55,350 nt of DNA from assembly GCA_021735445.1 (NCBI GenBank), contig JAIPHA010000007.1:1-55350 (forward strand). Reading direction: 5' to 3'. The notes under the pieces were generated by a model. That model searched no databases. It was not told the DNA's origin and worked only from the letters and a program-made list of their open reading frames with translations. Positions 24,670-32,243 of this stretch are shown here, one piece after another. Every line of letters starts with the position of its first letter. Positions within the stretch are counted from its first letter, which is position 1. This stretch comes from Candidatus Omnitrophota bacterium (lineage in GTDB: Bacteria; Omnitrophota; Gorgyraeia; Duberdicusellales; 4484-171). The position numbers were made by a program, and so were the translations under genes.

Positions 24670-26244
24670 CTATCTTATCCTCTTTTTTATCAAACTAGTC
24701 CTTACAAATTCAACCAGAATGAATACCCCTAAAAAGATCAAAACGACTGTTAAAGCTAAATTCAAATAATTTCCTGCCTGAAAAAAATCCCTTAGCATCA
24801 GAGCTAAAGCGGTAATAGTTATTATAAACATAATTAGAGCAGGAAATAAAGTTATTTTATAATTTTTTTTCTTATCAATTAAATAAGCAGTTGCCACAAC
24901 TAAAGCTAACCCGGCTACCAGCTGATTCGAGGCGCCAAACATCGGCCAAAGGGTTTCAAAGGTTCCACTTAAACAAAAAGCCCCGGCGACAACAATCACC
25001 AACAATGTAGCCAAATATTTGTTATCTACATTGAAAAGCTCCTGAGTCAAAAAACGGGTAATCCGGGTTGCCGTATCCAAAGTAGTTAAGATAAATGCGT
25101 TAAGGATAACTAAAGCTATAAACTTTGCGTAATCACCGAGAAAAAAAACTATCTGGCCAAAACCTTGGGCAAAAATCTCAACCGGATTCCTGGTAACAGG
25201 TATATTTTTTAAACCAAAGGCTACACAAAATAAAGCAACAGCCGACAAAACAGCTTCAACAATCATTGACCCATAGCCTATCTTTTTTGCATCGGCTTCA
25301 TTAGGCAGTTGTTTCGAGCTGGTCCCGCTTGCGACCAATGAATGGAAACCGGATATCGCGCCACAGGCTACAGTTATAAACATCAAAGGAAACATCGGCC
25401 CGATTTCAGAGTTAAATTTAAAAAATTGAGCTGTCCCTACCGGCAAAGGTTTCGCAAAAATTCCCAGAAAAGAAATAGCCAGTCCAAATAAAAGAAGAAA
25501 ACTGGAAATATAATCCCGGGGCTGCAATAAAATATCTACCGGTATAATTGACGCAAAAAAAGCATAGATAAAAAGAATCAATACCCAAATCAAATAAGGA
25601 TCCGCAACCGGCAAGATTATCGCTACCTTAGCTCCCAGATAAATCAAAGCCGATAAACAGGCTAACCCAAAAAAAGTCGATAAGACAACGCTTTTTTTAA
25701 GCCGGTAGATAAAAAAACCGATTAACATTGCAATCGGGATAATGCCCAACGACGGTAAAACCACCTCCGGCTCGTTTACAAAACTTTTTGCCGAAGCATT
25801 AGCAAAAACGGCAATTACCAAAATCAAAGCGCACCATAAAAAAATAAGAAAAACAATGCCAGCCGGCCGGGAAATATATTTTTGAGAAATCCTCCCTATG
25901 CTCAAGCCGTCTTCGCGCACCGATATAAACAATGAAACAAAATCATGAACTGCCCCCAGAAATATCGAACCAAAAACAATCCAGATTAATACCCCGATCC
26001 AACCCCAATAAATATAGGCAAAAACAGGGCCAACTATCGGCCCGGCTCCGGCGATTGAAGCGAAATGATGCCCAAAAAGAACCAGCCAATTCTTTGCCGG
26101 TATATAATCAAGGCCGTCTTTTTTGCTAAAAGCGGGAGTTTTACGCTGGTAATCGATTCCTAAAACATTGCTTACCAGCCGGCCATAGATAAAATAGCCT
26201 CCTAGCAAAACCAATAAAACCAAAAAGAAAATAACAGCGCTCAT
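24670..26244 (-). CDS. CstA-family peptide/pyruvate transporter
   Basis: The 524-aa polytopic protein has about 14 transmembrane helices. The CstA signature is clear: DYIPAKNWLVLFGHHFASIAG, GAGPIVGPVFA and GCGxISGFHSLVASGTSSKQL-like (ACGAISGFHSLVASGTSSKQ). Family members import peptides or pyruvate under carbon limitation. This is shorter than E. coli CstA (about 700 aa), as in many anaerobes. It lies 22 bp before lysC and 6 bp after the ApgM-like gene, so it is part of an amino-acid operon. Confidence 0.88.
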   Translation of the reverse strand: MSAVIFFLVLLVLLGGYFIYGRLVSNVLGIDYQRKTPAFSKKDGLDYIPAKNWLVLFGHHFASIAGAGPIVGPVFAYIYWGWIGVLIWIVFGSIFLGAVHDFVSLFISVREDGLSIGRISQKYISRPAGIVFLIFLWCALILVIAVFANASAKSFVNEPEVVLPSLGIIPIAMLIGFFIYRLKKSVVLSTFFGLACLSALIYLGAKVAIILPVADPYLIWVLILFIYAFFASIIPVDILLQPRDYISSFLLLFGLAISFLGIFAKPLPVGTAQFFKFNSEIGPMFPLMFITVACGAISGFHSLVASGTSSKQLPNEADAKKIGYGSMIVEAVLSAVALFCVAFGLKNIPVTRNPVEIFAQGFGQIVFFLGDYAKFIALVILNAFILTTLDTATRITRFLTQELFNVDNKYLATLLVIVVAGAFCLSGTFETLWPMFGASNQLVAGLALVVATAYLIDKKKNYKITLFPALIMFIITITALALMLRDFFQAGNYLNLALTVVLIFLGVFILVEFVRTSLIKKRIR

Positions 26245-26250
26245 AAATTA

Positions 26251-27444
26251 TTAATTTGATAAAAAATACCTAATTAATTCTGTCCCTTTATCAAAATAAA
26301 GCGAGCTTTCCTGGGCAGACTTTTCTGAATAAGAAGAAAAATCACCTTGGCTAAAATTACTCCCGGAAAGCAAAAAAGGAACCGGTTCGCTGGTGTGGGT
26401 TCGGGAAGATAAAGGAGTAGGATGGTCTGGGGTAATCAATATTTTATATTCCTGGCCCTCTAAGGCCTTGATAATTTTGCCTACAACCAGTTTATCTATC
26501 CGTTCAAGACAAGCAATTTTCATACGCAGGTCCTGATTATGGCCGGCTTCGTCAGTAGCTTCAATATGGACGAATACAAAATCCAAATCTTTAAGCGCAT
26601 CAATAGCGGCTTGGGCTTTGCCGGCATAATTTGTATCATAGTAACCGTTTGCCCCTTCTACCTCTAAAACGTCTAACCCAATTATCTTTCCTATCCCTTT
26701 AATCAAATCAACCGCAGAAATCACCGCTCCGTCTAGGCCGAATAAATCTTTAAACAGAGGCATGTTCGCTTTTGGGCCTCCACTCCAGAGCCAAACCATA
26801 TTAGCGGGATTCTCGCCTAAATCTATCCTTACCTTATTTACTTCATGTTCAGGCAATATTGCAGATGAAGCTTCCATTACCTCTTTTAAGATATTGCTAT
26901 TTTTACCGCTGGGAAGATACTTGCTGATTTTTTTGCCGATTATATCATGAGGGGCAAAACACTTCGTTTTATCAATTTTTAAATTTTTGCTATTTTTAAA
27001 AAGAGCTAAATTTCTATAACTTGTCCCAAAAAAGAATTCTAATTCACTTGTTTTTATTTCTTTATTAAGATAATCAATTAAAATCTTTGCTTCTTTATCC
27101 CGAATATGGCCGGCGCTATAATCAAACAACTTCCCATCGGCATTGGTAACAAAATTACAGCGGAAAGCTAAATCATTTTCGCCTAATTCAACTCCAATAT
27201 TTGCTGCTTCAAGCGGCCCCCGCCCCGAATAATATTTTTCCGGATCATACCCCAGCAAAGAAAGGTTAGCTATATCGGAAGCCGGAATAAACCCCTTAGG
27301 CACAGTTTTTACCCTGCCTAATATCCCTTTTTTGGCTAATGAATCAATATTTGGAGTCTCGGCGGCTTCAAGCGGAGTTTTTCCTCCCAACTCCTCTATC
27401 GGCTTATCCGCTGCTCCATCCGGGACTATTATTATCTGTTTCAT
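26251..27444 (-). CDS. ApgM-type cofactor-independent phosphoglycerate mutase / proposed homoserine kinase
   Basis: The 397-aa alkaline-phosphatase superfamily protein has IIIVPDGAADKPIEELGGKTPLE (residues 4-26, metal Asp), ETPNIDSLAKKGILG, FVHIEATDEAGHNQD and ITPDHPTPLSSRTHTSEPVPF, matching the archaeal-type ApgM family. Members next to aspartate-family genes have been proposed as homoserine kinases (TIGR02535). Here it is co-transcribed with lysC and cimA through the CstA gene, which favours that alternative. Sequence inspection cannot decide between the two activities. A promoter lies at 27512-27539. Confidence 0.85.
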   Translation of the reverse strand: MKQIIIVPDGAADKPIEELGGKTPLEAAETPNIDSLAKKGILGRVKTVPKGFIPASDIANLSLLGYDPEKYYSGRGPLEAANIGVELGENDLAFRCNFVTNADGKLFDYSAGHIRDKEAKILIDYLNKEIKTSELEFFFGTSYRNLALFKNSKNLKIDKTKCFAPHDIIGKKISKYLPSGKNSNILKEVMEASSAILPEHEVNKVRIDLGENPANMVWLWSGGPKANMPLFKDLFGLDGAVISAVDLIKGIGKIIGLDVLEVEGANGYYDTNYAGKAQAAIDALKDLDFVFVHIEATDEAGHNQDLRMKIACLERIDKLVVGKIIKALEGQEYKILITPDHPTPLSSRTHTSEPVPFLLSGSNFSQGDFSSYSEKSAQESSLYFDKGTELIRYFLSN

Positions 27445-27511
27445 CGTATTTTCTGATATCTATTCAAAACTTATATGTTGGATTTGTTTCGAACTTCGTA
27501 TTTGATGCCTA

Positions 27512-27539
27512 ATTATATCTTAAAGAGAGTTTATTACAA
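27512..27539 (-). promoter_or_regulatory. Promoter of the apgM-cstA-lysC-cimA group
   Basis: TTGTAA (27534-27539), a 16-bp spacer and TATAAT (27512-27517) on the minus strand, giving a leader of about 60 nt. Confidence 0.55.
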
Positions 27540-27579
27540 ATAGGTTAACCTTGCAAGAATTTTCTAAAAAAGCCATAGC

Positions 27580-27671
27580 CCTTATGCAACATTTCCGTTG
27601 ACCCATTCGGCTTCGCTCAGGGTCAATCCTGAGTATTATCGAAGGATTGACAACACTTTTGTTGCATAAGG
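27580..27671. repeat. 92-bp inverted-repeat (hairpin) element between apgM and lpxA
   Basis: Outer arms CCTTATGCAAC (27580-27590) and GTTGCATAAGG (27661-27671) are perfect complements. Inside are two smaller hairpins, TGACCC...GGGTCA and TCAATCCT...AGGATTGA. The inner TTCGGCTTCGCTCAGG belongs to the CTGAGCGAAG(T/C)CGAAG repeat family also present at 38578 and 38648. No coding potential. Confidence 0.7.
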
Positions 27672-27700
27672 ATTGCTTCCGGATAAATCATCGTCGATGG

Positions 27701-28570
27701 TTATGCGTTTTTTCTTATTTTCAAGAAACGGTCATAGGTAAGGATCTTTGAACGGACAAAATAAGGATAATCTAAAAAAAGCTTATCCCATAAGCTGCTT
27801 TTCTTAGGCCCGGATATCCCTCTTTTCGAAGAAAGGATAAAAAGAGATATCTCTTTTACATTTTTTGAATCAATGGGTTCCAACTGAGACAAAGCTTCTT
27901 TAAGAGGCAAACCTTTTCTATAAAGCAGCCTATAGGCTTGCTTAATTTTTTTTATCTCATCCCTGGCAAAAGAGGCCCGTCTTAAACCCACTAAATTTAT
28001 GCCCCAAACCCGGGAATCTCCTACCACCATCATAAAAGGAGCAACATCCTGGTTGACCCGGCTTAACCCTCCGATCATAGCCAACTTCCCGATTCTTGCA
28101 AACTGATGGACGACCACACAGCCAGAAATAAAAGCGCCTTCCCCCACTTCCACACAGCCGGCTAACAAGCTTCCGTTACAAACCACAATATTATCTGCCA
28201 ATCTGCAATCATGAGCAATGTGGGAAAATCCCATTAAAAAATTATTATTCCCAATAGTGGTCGAACAATTGGCCTTAGTCGCTGTATGTATTGTCACATA
28301 TTCGCGAATAATATTGTTTTTCCCAACGTAAAGTTTTCCTTCTGTCTGGCGCATTCCCAGCATTTGAGGAACTTCCCCCACAACCGCTCCCGTACCCACA
28401 GAAGTAGATTCCCCCAGATAGGTTTTTCCTTTAATATGAGCATAAGGGCCGATTGATACCCCTTTAGCCAAATGCACATCTTTCTCTACCAGAGCATAAG
28501 GGCCGATTGTAACACCTTCTTCAATACAGGCATTTTTATCGACAATCGCGGTTTTATCTATTGTTTTCAT
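27701..28570 (-). CDS. lpxA: Acyl-ACP--UDP-N-acetylglucosamine O-acyltransferase
   Basis: The enzyme commits UDP-GlcNAc to lipid A synthesis. The 289-aa protein has an N-terminal left-handed beta helix of hexapeptide repeats (about 10-195), with the catalytic His in FSHIAHDCRLADN and the conserved NxxGLRRxxF-type turn as NLVGLRRASF. The C-terminal helical domain (about 200-289) is some 25 residues longer than in E. coli (262 aa). Its presence supports a lipid-A outer membrane. No other lpx genes are adjacent; a DUF3108 protein follows upstream. Confidence 0.92.
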   Translation of the reverse strand: MKTIDKTAIVDKNACIEEGVTIGPYALVEKDVHLAKGVSIGPYAHIKGKTYLGESTSVGTGAVVGEVPQMLGMRQTEGKLYVGKNNIIREYVTIHTATKANCSTTIGNNNFLMGFSHIAHDCRLADNIVVCNGSLLAGCVEVGEGAFISGCVVVHQFARIGKLAMIGGLSRVNQDVAPFMMVVGDSRVWGINLVGLRRASFARDEIKKIKQAYRLLYRKGLPLKEALSQLEPIDSKNVKEISLFILSSKRGISGPKKSSLWDKLFLDYPYFVRSKILTYDRFLKIRKNA

Positions 28571-28596
28571 AGTTGAAAATATCCTTGTTACATTAA

Positions 28597-29346
28597 CTAT
28601 TTATCTTCTAAGTTTTCTCTCCTGATGATGACTTTGCCTATCCAGGAAAGAAAATCAAGCCTTAAAGGAATTTTTTCATCCAGCGAAAGCCAGAGGTTAA
28701 ACCTCCTGGCTCCTTTACCCACTAAAAAATAAGCTTCTCTTTTTTTCCCGGCAACTGACACCTTCCTCTTGCTATGAAATTTTATCTGAACCTTTTGGTT
28801 GGGAAGATTAAAAGTCAGCCATTTGCCTTTTTTATCTTCCAGCTTAATCCTTTTTGGGAAGAAATATAAGAGATCTAATATATTATGAATCGGAGTGTCT
28901 TGCTTGTAAACCTCTTTTTTAACTACTTTACCTTTCTTTTTTCTGGTTAAAACTACTTCTCCCTCGTCTTGATTGTACTCCTCCTCAATTGTCTCTTTGC
29001 TTCCAAATAATTTTATCTTCCTTTCTACCCGCACCGGAAGATGGGTCTGGCCATCTAGATAAATTTTTTCAAAGCTAACCAAATCGAGAAATTTAAGAAT
29101 CTTTGTGTCGGATTCAATTACCAGGACATCTACCTTCCGGTTTTCGATTGAATCTTGCCCCTGGTATTTCCAAACTATATAGCCAGACGGTATTCCGTTG
29201 AAAGAAACGTTGTAACGAATTTCTTCCAAGCCATGAAGCCTTTGCTTTAATCCCTGGCTCGGATAAAGGCTAAAAGGCAAGCCCAGGAAAAACACAAAGG
29301 CACAAATAAACTTAAAGTTACGCCAAAAATTGCTATTTTTTCTCAT
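28597..29346 (-). CDS. DUF3108-type exported protein
   Basis: The 249-aa protein has a signal peptide (about 1-29, ending SLYPS) and an all-beta body with the DUF3108 pattern: RYNVSFNGIPSGYIVWK, then VSFEKIYLDGQTHLPVRVERK and a Trp-Leu-Ser-Leu-Asp segment (LWLSLDEKIPLRLDF) near the end. Family members are periplasmic and of unknown function. It lies between lpxA and a tandem ACT gene on the same strand, with gaps of about 26 bp, so co-transcription is likely. Confidence 0.75.
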   Translation of the reverse strand: MRKNSNFWRNFKFICAFVFFLGLPFSLYPSQGLKQRLHGLEEIRYNVSFNGIPSGYIVWKYQGQDSIENRKVDVLVIESDTKILKFLDLVSFEKIYLDGQTHLPVRVERKIKLFGSKETIEEEYNQDEGEVVLTRKKKGKVVKKEVYKQDTPIHNILDLLYFFPKRIKLEDKKGKWLTFNLPNQKVQIKFHSKRKVSVAGKKREAYFLVGKGARRFNLWLSLDEKIPLRLDFLSWIGKVIIRRENLEDK

Positions 29347-29371
29347 TTTGATTAAATTATTTATTTAGCAG

Positions 29372-29767
29372 CTAAGCTGAAATTACCTCTATCGCTTTAT
29401 CGTTGTCGCTGGATGCAAGGACCAACGCCGCCGACTGGCCTTCACCTGAGGTGGTTCCATAGATATGAGTCATATTAACGCCTGCTTCTTTTAACAAATT
29501 CGACAGAGAGTCTAAATTGCCGATTTTATCCGGAACACCAACTATTACTATCTCTTTTTCGCTTATTTCAAAACGGGAAGATAAAACCTCTTTTGCTCTT
29601 TGGTTATCCGATGTTACTACCCTAATCATTGCCGTATCTTGTTGAATCCATCCGGATATCGCCCTGATGTTTATACCCTCTTGTTTTAACAGAGAAGTGA
29701 CTTCGCCTAAGGCGCCTGATTTTTCTTCTAAACTAACGATAAGTTCCGTTGCTTTTACCCCTTTCAT
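29372..29767 (-). CDS. Tandem ACT-domain protein
   Basis: The 131-aa protein is two ACT domains in a row (about 5-65: ELIVSLEEKSGALGEVTSLLKQEGI; about 70-131: VIVGVPDKIGNLDSLSNLLKEAGV). Start at ATG 29767, with AGGAGG 5 nt upstream; a GTG one codon earlier would leave only 2 nt. Stand-alone ACT pairs usually bind amino acids and regulate other proteins. No catalytic domain is attached. The closest functional context is the amino-acid biosynthesis cluster to the left. Confidence 0.8.
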   Translation of the reverse strand: MKGVKATELIVSLEEKSGALGEVTSLLKQEGINIRAISGWIQQDTAMIRVVTSDNQRAKEVLSSRFEISEKEIVIVGVPDKIGNLDSLSNLLKEAGVNMTHIYGTTSGEGQSAALVLASSDNDKAIEVISA

Positions 29768-29793
29768 CACAACCTCCTGTTTAACTAGCCCCT

Positions 29794-31770
29794 TTAACTT
29801 TCTATGCTCAACTTGAGTTTAAACGAATCTTCCTTGGGCCGAAAATAAAAGAGCAGGCTTAACTGCTGAAAAAGAACCTCTTCTCCCGCCTCTGAAGAAG
29901 ACAAAGTATAGATTGGATTAGTATAAACCCTTACCCGGTCAAAATCAAACCGTAACCTAACCGGATAGTTTTTGTCTACAATAATAAAAGAACTATTTTC
30001 TCCTAAATCCTGTTCTTTTCCCAAATTTCCTTTCTTCCCTTCTCCGGCTTCAATCAGCAAGTTAGCAGGGCTAGATAGGGAAAAGTTAAATTCTATACCG
30101 AAATCAAATTTATTAAAAGCTTTTTTTTCGATAAAGTTATATTCGGCTTCTAAGCTGTTTTTCTCAAAGCTTATCTCTTTTAGGAAACTTATCTCCTTTT
30201 CTTCATAGCCAAAACTAAATTTTTTATCGCCATGTTTAAAAAACCGATAAGGCTTATCAGCTAAACTATATATACCCGTTCCTTTTGCAAAATCTGTTAA
30301 GCTTAAATCTTTTTTTATAATATGGTCAACTAAACTTACCTTTTTATAATCATCATATAAAAGGTATTTAGACATTTCCCGGCCCTTAAATTTATCATGA
30401 TAAGGCTCTTTTACTCTATTAACTGTATTTATCAAATTAATTGGTATATTTTTTAGACTCAATTCTTCTAAACTTGCCCCAACTTGTGAAAAAATATAAA
30501 TTTTTCCGCTGGATTTTACAACTATTTCTTTATAGCCATCGAAATTAATATCTTTCCTGTAAAACGAAACAGTTTTAGTGATTTTATCTAAACATTCTTC
30601 GGCCTTAATTAAATAATCATAACAAGCCTTGCGAAGATGAGGCAGGTAAAAGCCTCCGAATACCCCATGCCAATAAACACAATTAGCCTGAGATTTCCAT
30701 AAATTCAAAAAAGCTTCTCTGTCTTTCCCATAATCCAGATTTGAATTTATTCTTTTTGAAAGATCCAGCATCCTCTTATGCATAAAATTAAGGCGGGGGT
30801 ATTTTATAAAAAAATTCTTGAAAGTTTCTCCTTTGATAAATTGCCTGTACCTGCAATAGCTTTTATTTTCTTTTAATAAATCGATTAAACTCTGATAACT
30901 TAAGCAATCTTTATAACTTAAAGCCCATTTTTGCATTTTAGGATAAGTGGTTGCTTCAACATAAACAAGGTCTTTTTCGTCAAACATATCATGAGCCTGC
31001 CGGGAGGTTATTGTTTGGATATCCGGGCTCCTCTCCAGAAGAGTAAAAAACCTCTCCAGCCATTTTTGATTATAAACCAAATCATAGCTGCCCGGCCAAA
31101 GGCCAAACTTTTCCCCGTCACAAAAAAAATTGACTAAAAGGTTATTATCTTTTTTATAGTTAATTAAAATATCGATAATTTCTTCCGGTTGTATAAAAGG
31201 AATCTTATCCGCAAGTAGTTCATCGATAACAAATAAACTTATCGGATAACCCTGGTCTTCGCTTAAATAAAGATTTTTTTTACTTTTATTAACTTTATTT
31301 TTCGCGTAAAAATCTGCTTCATCCAAATAAGTATAGCTTACTCCCAATTCATTCAATGTTTTTGCTAAAGAAGGGTTCCAAACCCTTTCCGGAATCCAAC
31401 AGCCTCGAGGCGTTGCTTTAAAAGTTTTCTCCAGATACTTCTTCATTAGTTGAATTTGGCCGATTTGGTCTTGTTGAGAAACTATTGGAAAAATCGGCTC
31501 AAAGTAACCGCCGCCTATAATTTCAATTTGGCCCCGTTTTACTAATTTTTGAAGCTTCTCAATCCAACCGGGAAAATAAGCTTCAGCGAAACTATACAAA
31601 GCTCCTGAATTATGGATAACCGCTTTTAAATTAGGAAACTTTTCCAGAGTGGATAAAAAAGGCAAGTAGCAGCTGGTAAAAGCTTTCTCGAAGACAGAAG
31701 ACAAATTGCCTACAGGCTGATGGTTATGCAGCCCAAACACAAAAAATATTTTAGAATCTTTATTTTGCAT
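29794..31770 (-). CDS. GH57 alpha-glucanotransferase/amylase
   Basis: Start set at 31770, where the protein begins MQNKDSKIFFVFGLHNHQPVGN, the conserved GH57 opening; an upstream in-frame codon adds 52 residues of non-homologous sequence. The 658-aa product shows GH57 motifs HNHQP, GGYFEPI, GCWIPERVWNP (region holding the nucleophile Glu) and FCDGEKFGLWP (acid/base Asp), then a C-terminal all-beta domain pair as in 4-alpha-glucanotransferase (DUF1925/DUF1926). No signal peptide is seen, so action on cytoplasmic glycogen or maltodextrin is likely. It lies 24 bp upstream of the ACT gene and has its own promoter at 31790-31817. Confidence 0.9.
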   Translation of the reverse strand: MQNKDSKIFFVFGLHNHQPVGNLSSVFEKAFTSCYLPFLSTLEKFPNLKAVIHNSGALYSFAEAYFPGWIEKLQKLVKRGQIEIIGGGYFEPIFPIVSQQDQIGQIQLMKKYLEKTFKATPRGCWIPERVWNPSLAKTLNELGVSYTYLDEADFYAKNKVNKSKKNLYLSEDQGYPISLFVIDELLADKIPFIQPEEIIDILINYKKDNNLLVNFFCDGEKFGLWPGSYDLVYNQKWLERFFTLLERSPDIQTITSRQAHDMFDEKDLVYVEATTYPKMQKWALSYKDCLSYQSLIDLLKENKSYCRYRQFIKGETFKNFFIKYPRLNFMHKRMLDLSKRINSNLDYGKDREAFLNLWKSQANCVYWHGVFGGFYLPHLRKACYDYLIKAEECLDKITKTVSFYRKDINFDGYKEIVVKSSGKIYIFSQVGASLEELSLKNIPINLINTVNRVKEPYHDKFKGREMSKYLLYDDYKKVSLVDHIIKKDLSLTDFAKGTGIYSLADKPYRFFKHGDKKFSFGYEEKEISFLKEISFEKNSLEAEYNFIEKKAFNKFDFGIEFNFSLSSPANLLIEAGEGKKGNLGKEQDLGENSSFIIVDKNYPVRLRFDFDRVRVYTNPIYTLSSSEAGEEVLFQQLSLLFYFRPKEDSFKLKLSIES

Positions 31771-31789
31771 AAAAATTAAAAGTAAAGAA

Positions 31790-31817
31790 ATTTTAACATC
31801 TGGCGAAGTTCTGTCAA
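31790..31817 (-). promoter_or_regulatory. Promoter of the GH57 gene
   Basis: TTGACA (31812-31817), a 16-bp spacer and TAAAAT (31790-31795) on the minus strand, about 20 bp from the chosen ATG. This supports the internal start and implies a leader of about 12 nt without a clear Shine-Dalgarno. Beyond it, 31818-31934 shows no gene. Confidence 0.55.
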
Positions 31818-31934
31818 CTATTGCAAACCCCCACCTCAACGCTAAAAATGATACACTACCACAGCATACCCTGCGTTGGTCCATTTCTTTGCCAATTACT
31901 TCTTTTATGATAAGATAGTTCCTCAATTAACAAA

Positions 31935-32089
31935 ATATGTATACGCTTTTTTGCCGCAGGCAAAACATTCTCCAGATATTACCTAAGAGAATACAGCGTA
32001 TCCATATAATGTATTAGACTCACGAATTACGATGAACTTTATAATGGCTGTTTAATTTTTGTAAGAATAGATAAATAATCAATTACAGG
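31935..32089 (+). repeat. Structured repeat unit A (ATACGC stem), first of a tandem pair before the helicase gene
   Basis: The unit starts at ATATG (31935-31939). Its basal stem ATATGTATACGC (31935-31946) pairs with GCGTATCCATAT (31996-32007), one mismatch, and encloses a GCC-GCA-GGC hairpin and an ATTCTC...GAGAAT hairpin. The 3' half (about 80 bp, GTATTAGACTCACG through AATTACAGG) is nearly identical to that of unit B. Unit D at 38479-38747 has the same ATACGC left arm. Confidence 0.85.
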
Positions 32090-32241
32090 ATGTATGTGAT
32101 ATCCGGCGCAGCCGGATCATTCTCTGGCTATTACCTAAGAGAATCTATCACATCCATATAATGTATTAGACTCACGAATTACGATGAACTTTATAATGGC
32201 TGTTTAATTTTTGTAAGAATAGATAAATAATCAATTACAGA
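32090..32241 (+). repeat. Structured repeat unit B (GTGATA stem), abutting the helicase start codon
   Basis: Basal stem ATGTATGTGATA (32090-32101) pairs with TATCACATCCATAT (32146-32159), enclosing ATCCGGC-GCA-GCCGGAT and ATTCTCT (32119-32125)/AGAGAAT (32138-32144). The conserved 3' half ends AATTACAGA, directly followed by ATATG (32242-32246), whose last three bases are the helicase start codon. Unit C at 38326-38478 is its closest relative. Confidence 0.85.
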
Positions 32242-32243
32242 AT

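Noticed and set aside
31935-32241. Integron attC sites
   Set aside because: The expected RYYYAAC/GTTRRRY core sites are not at the stem ends, and no integrase or cassette-like genes follow; the next genes are housekeeping.
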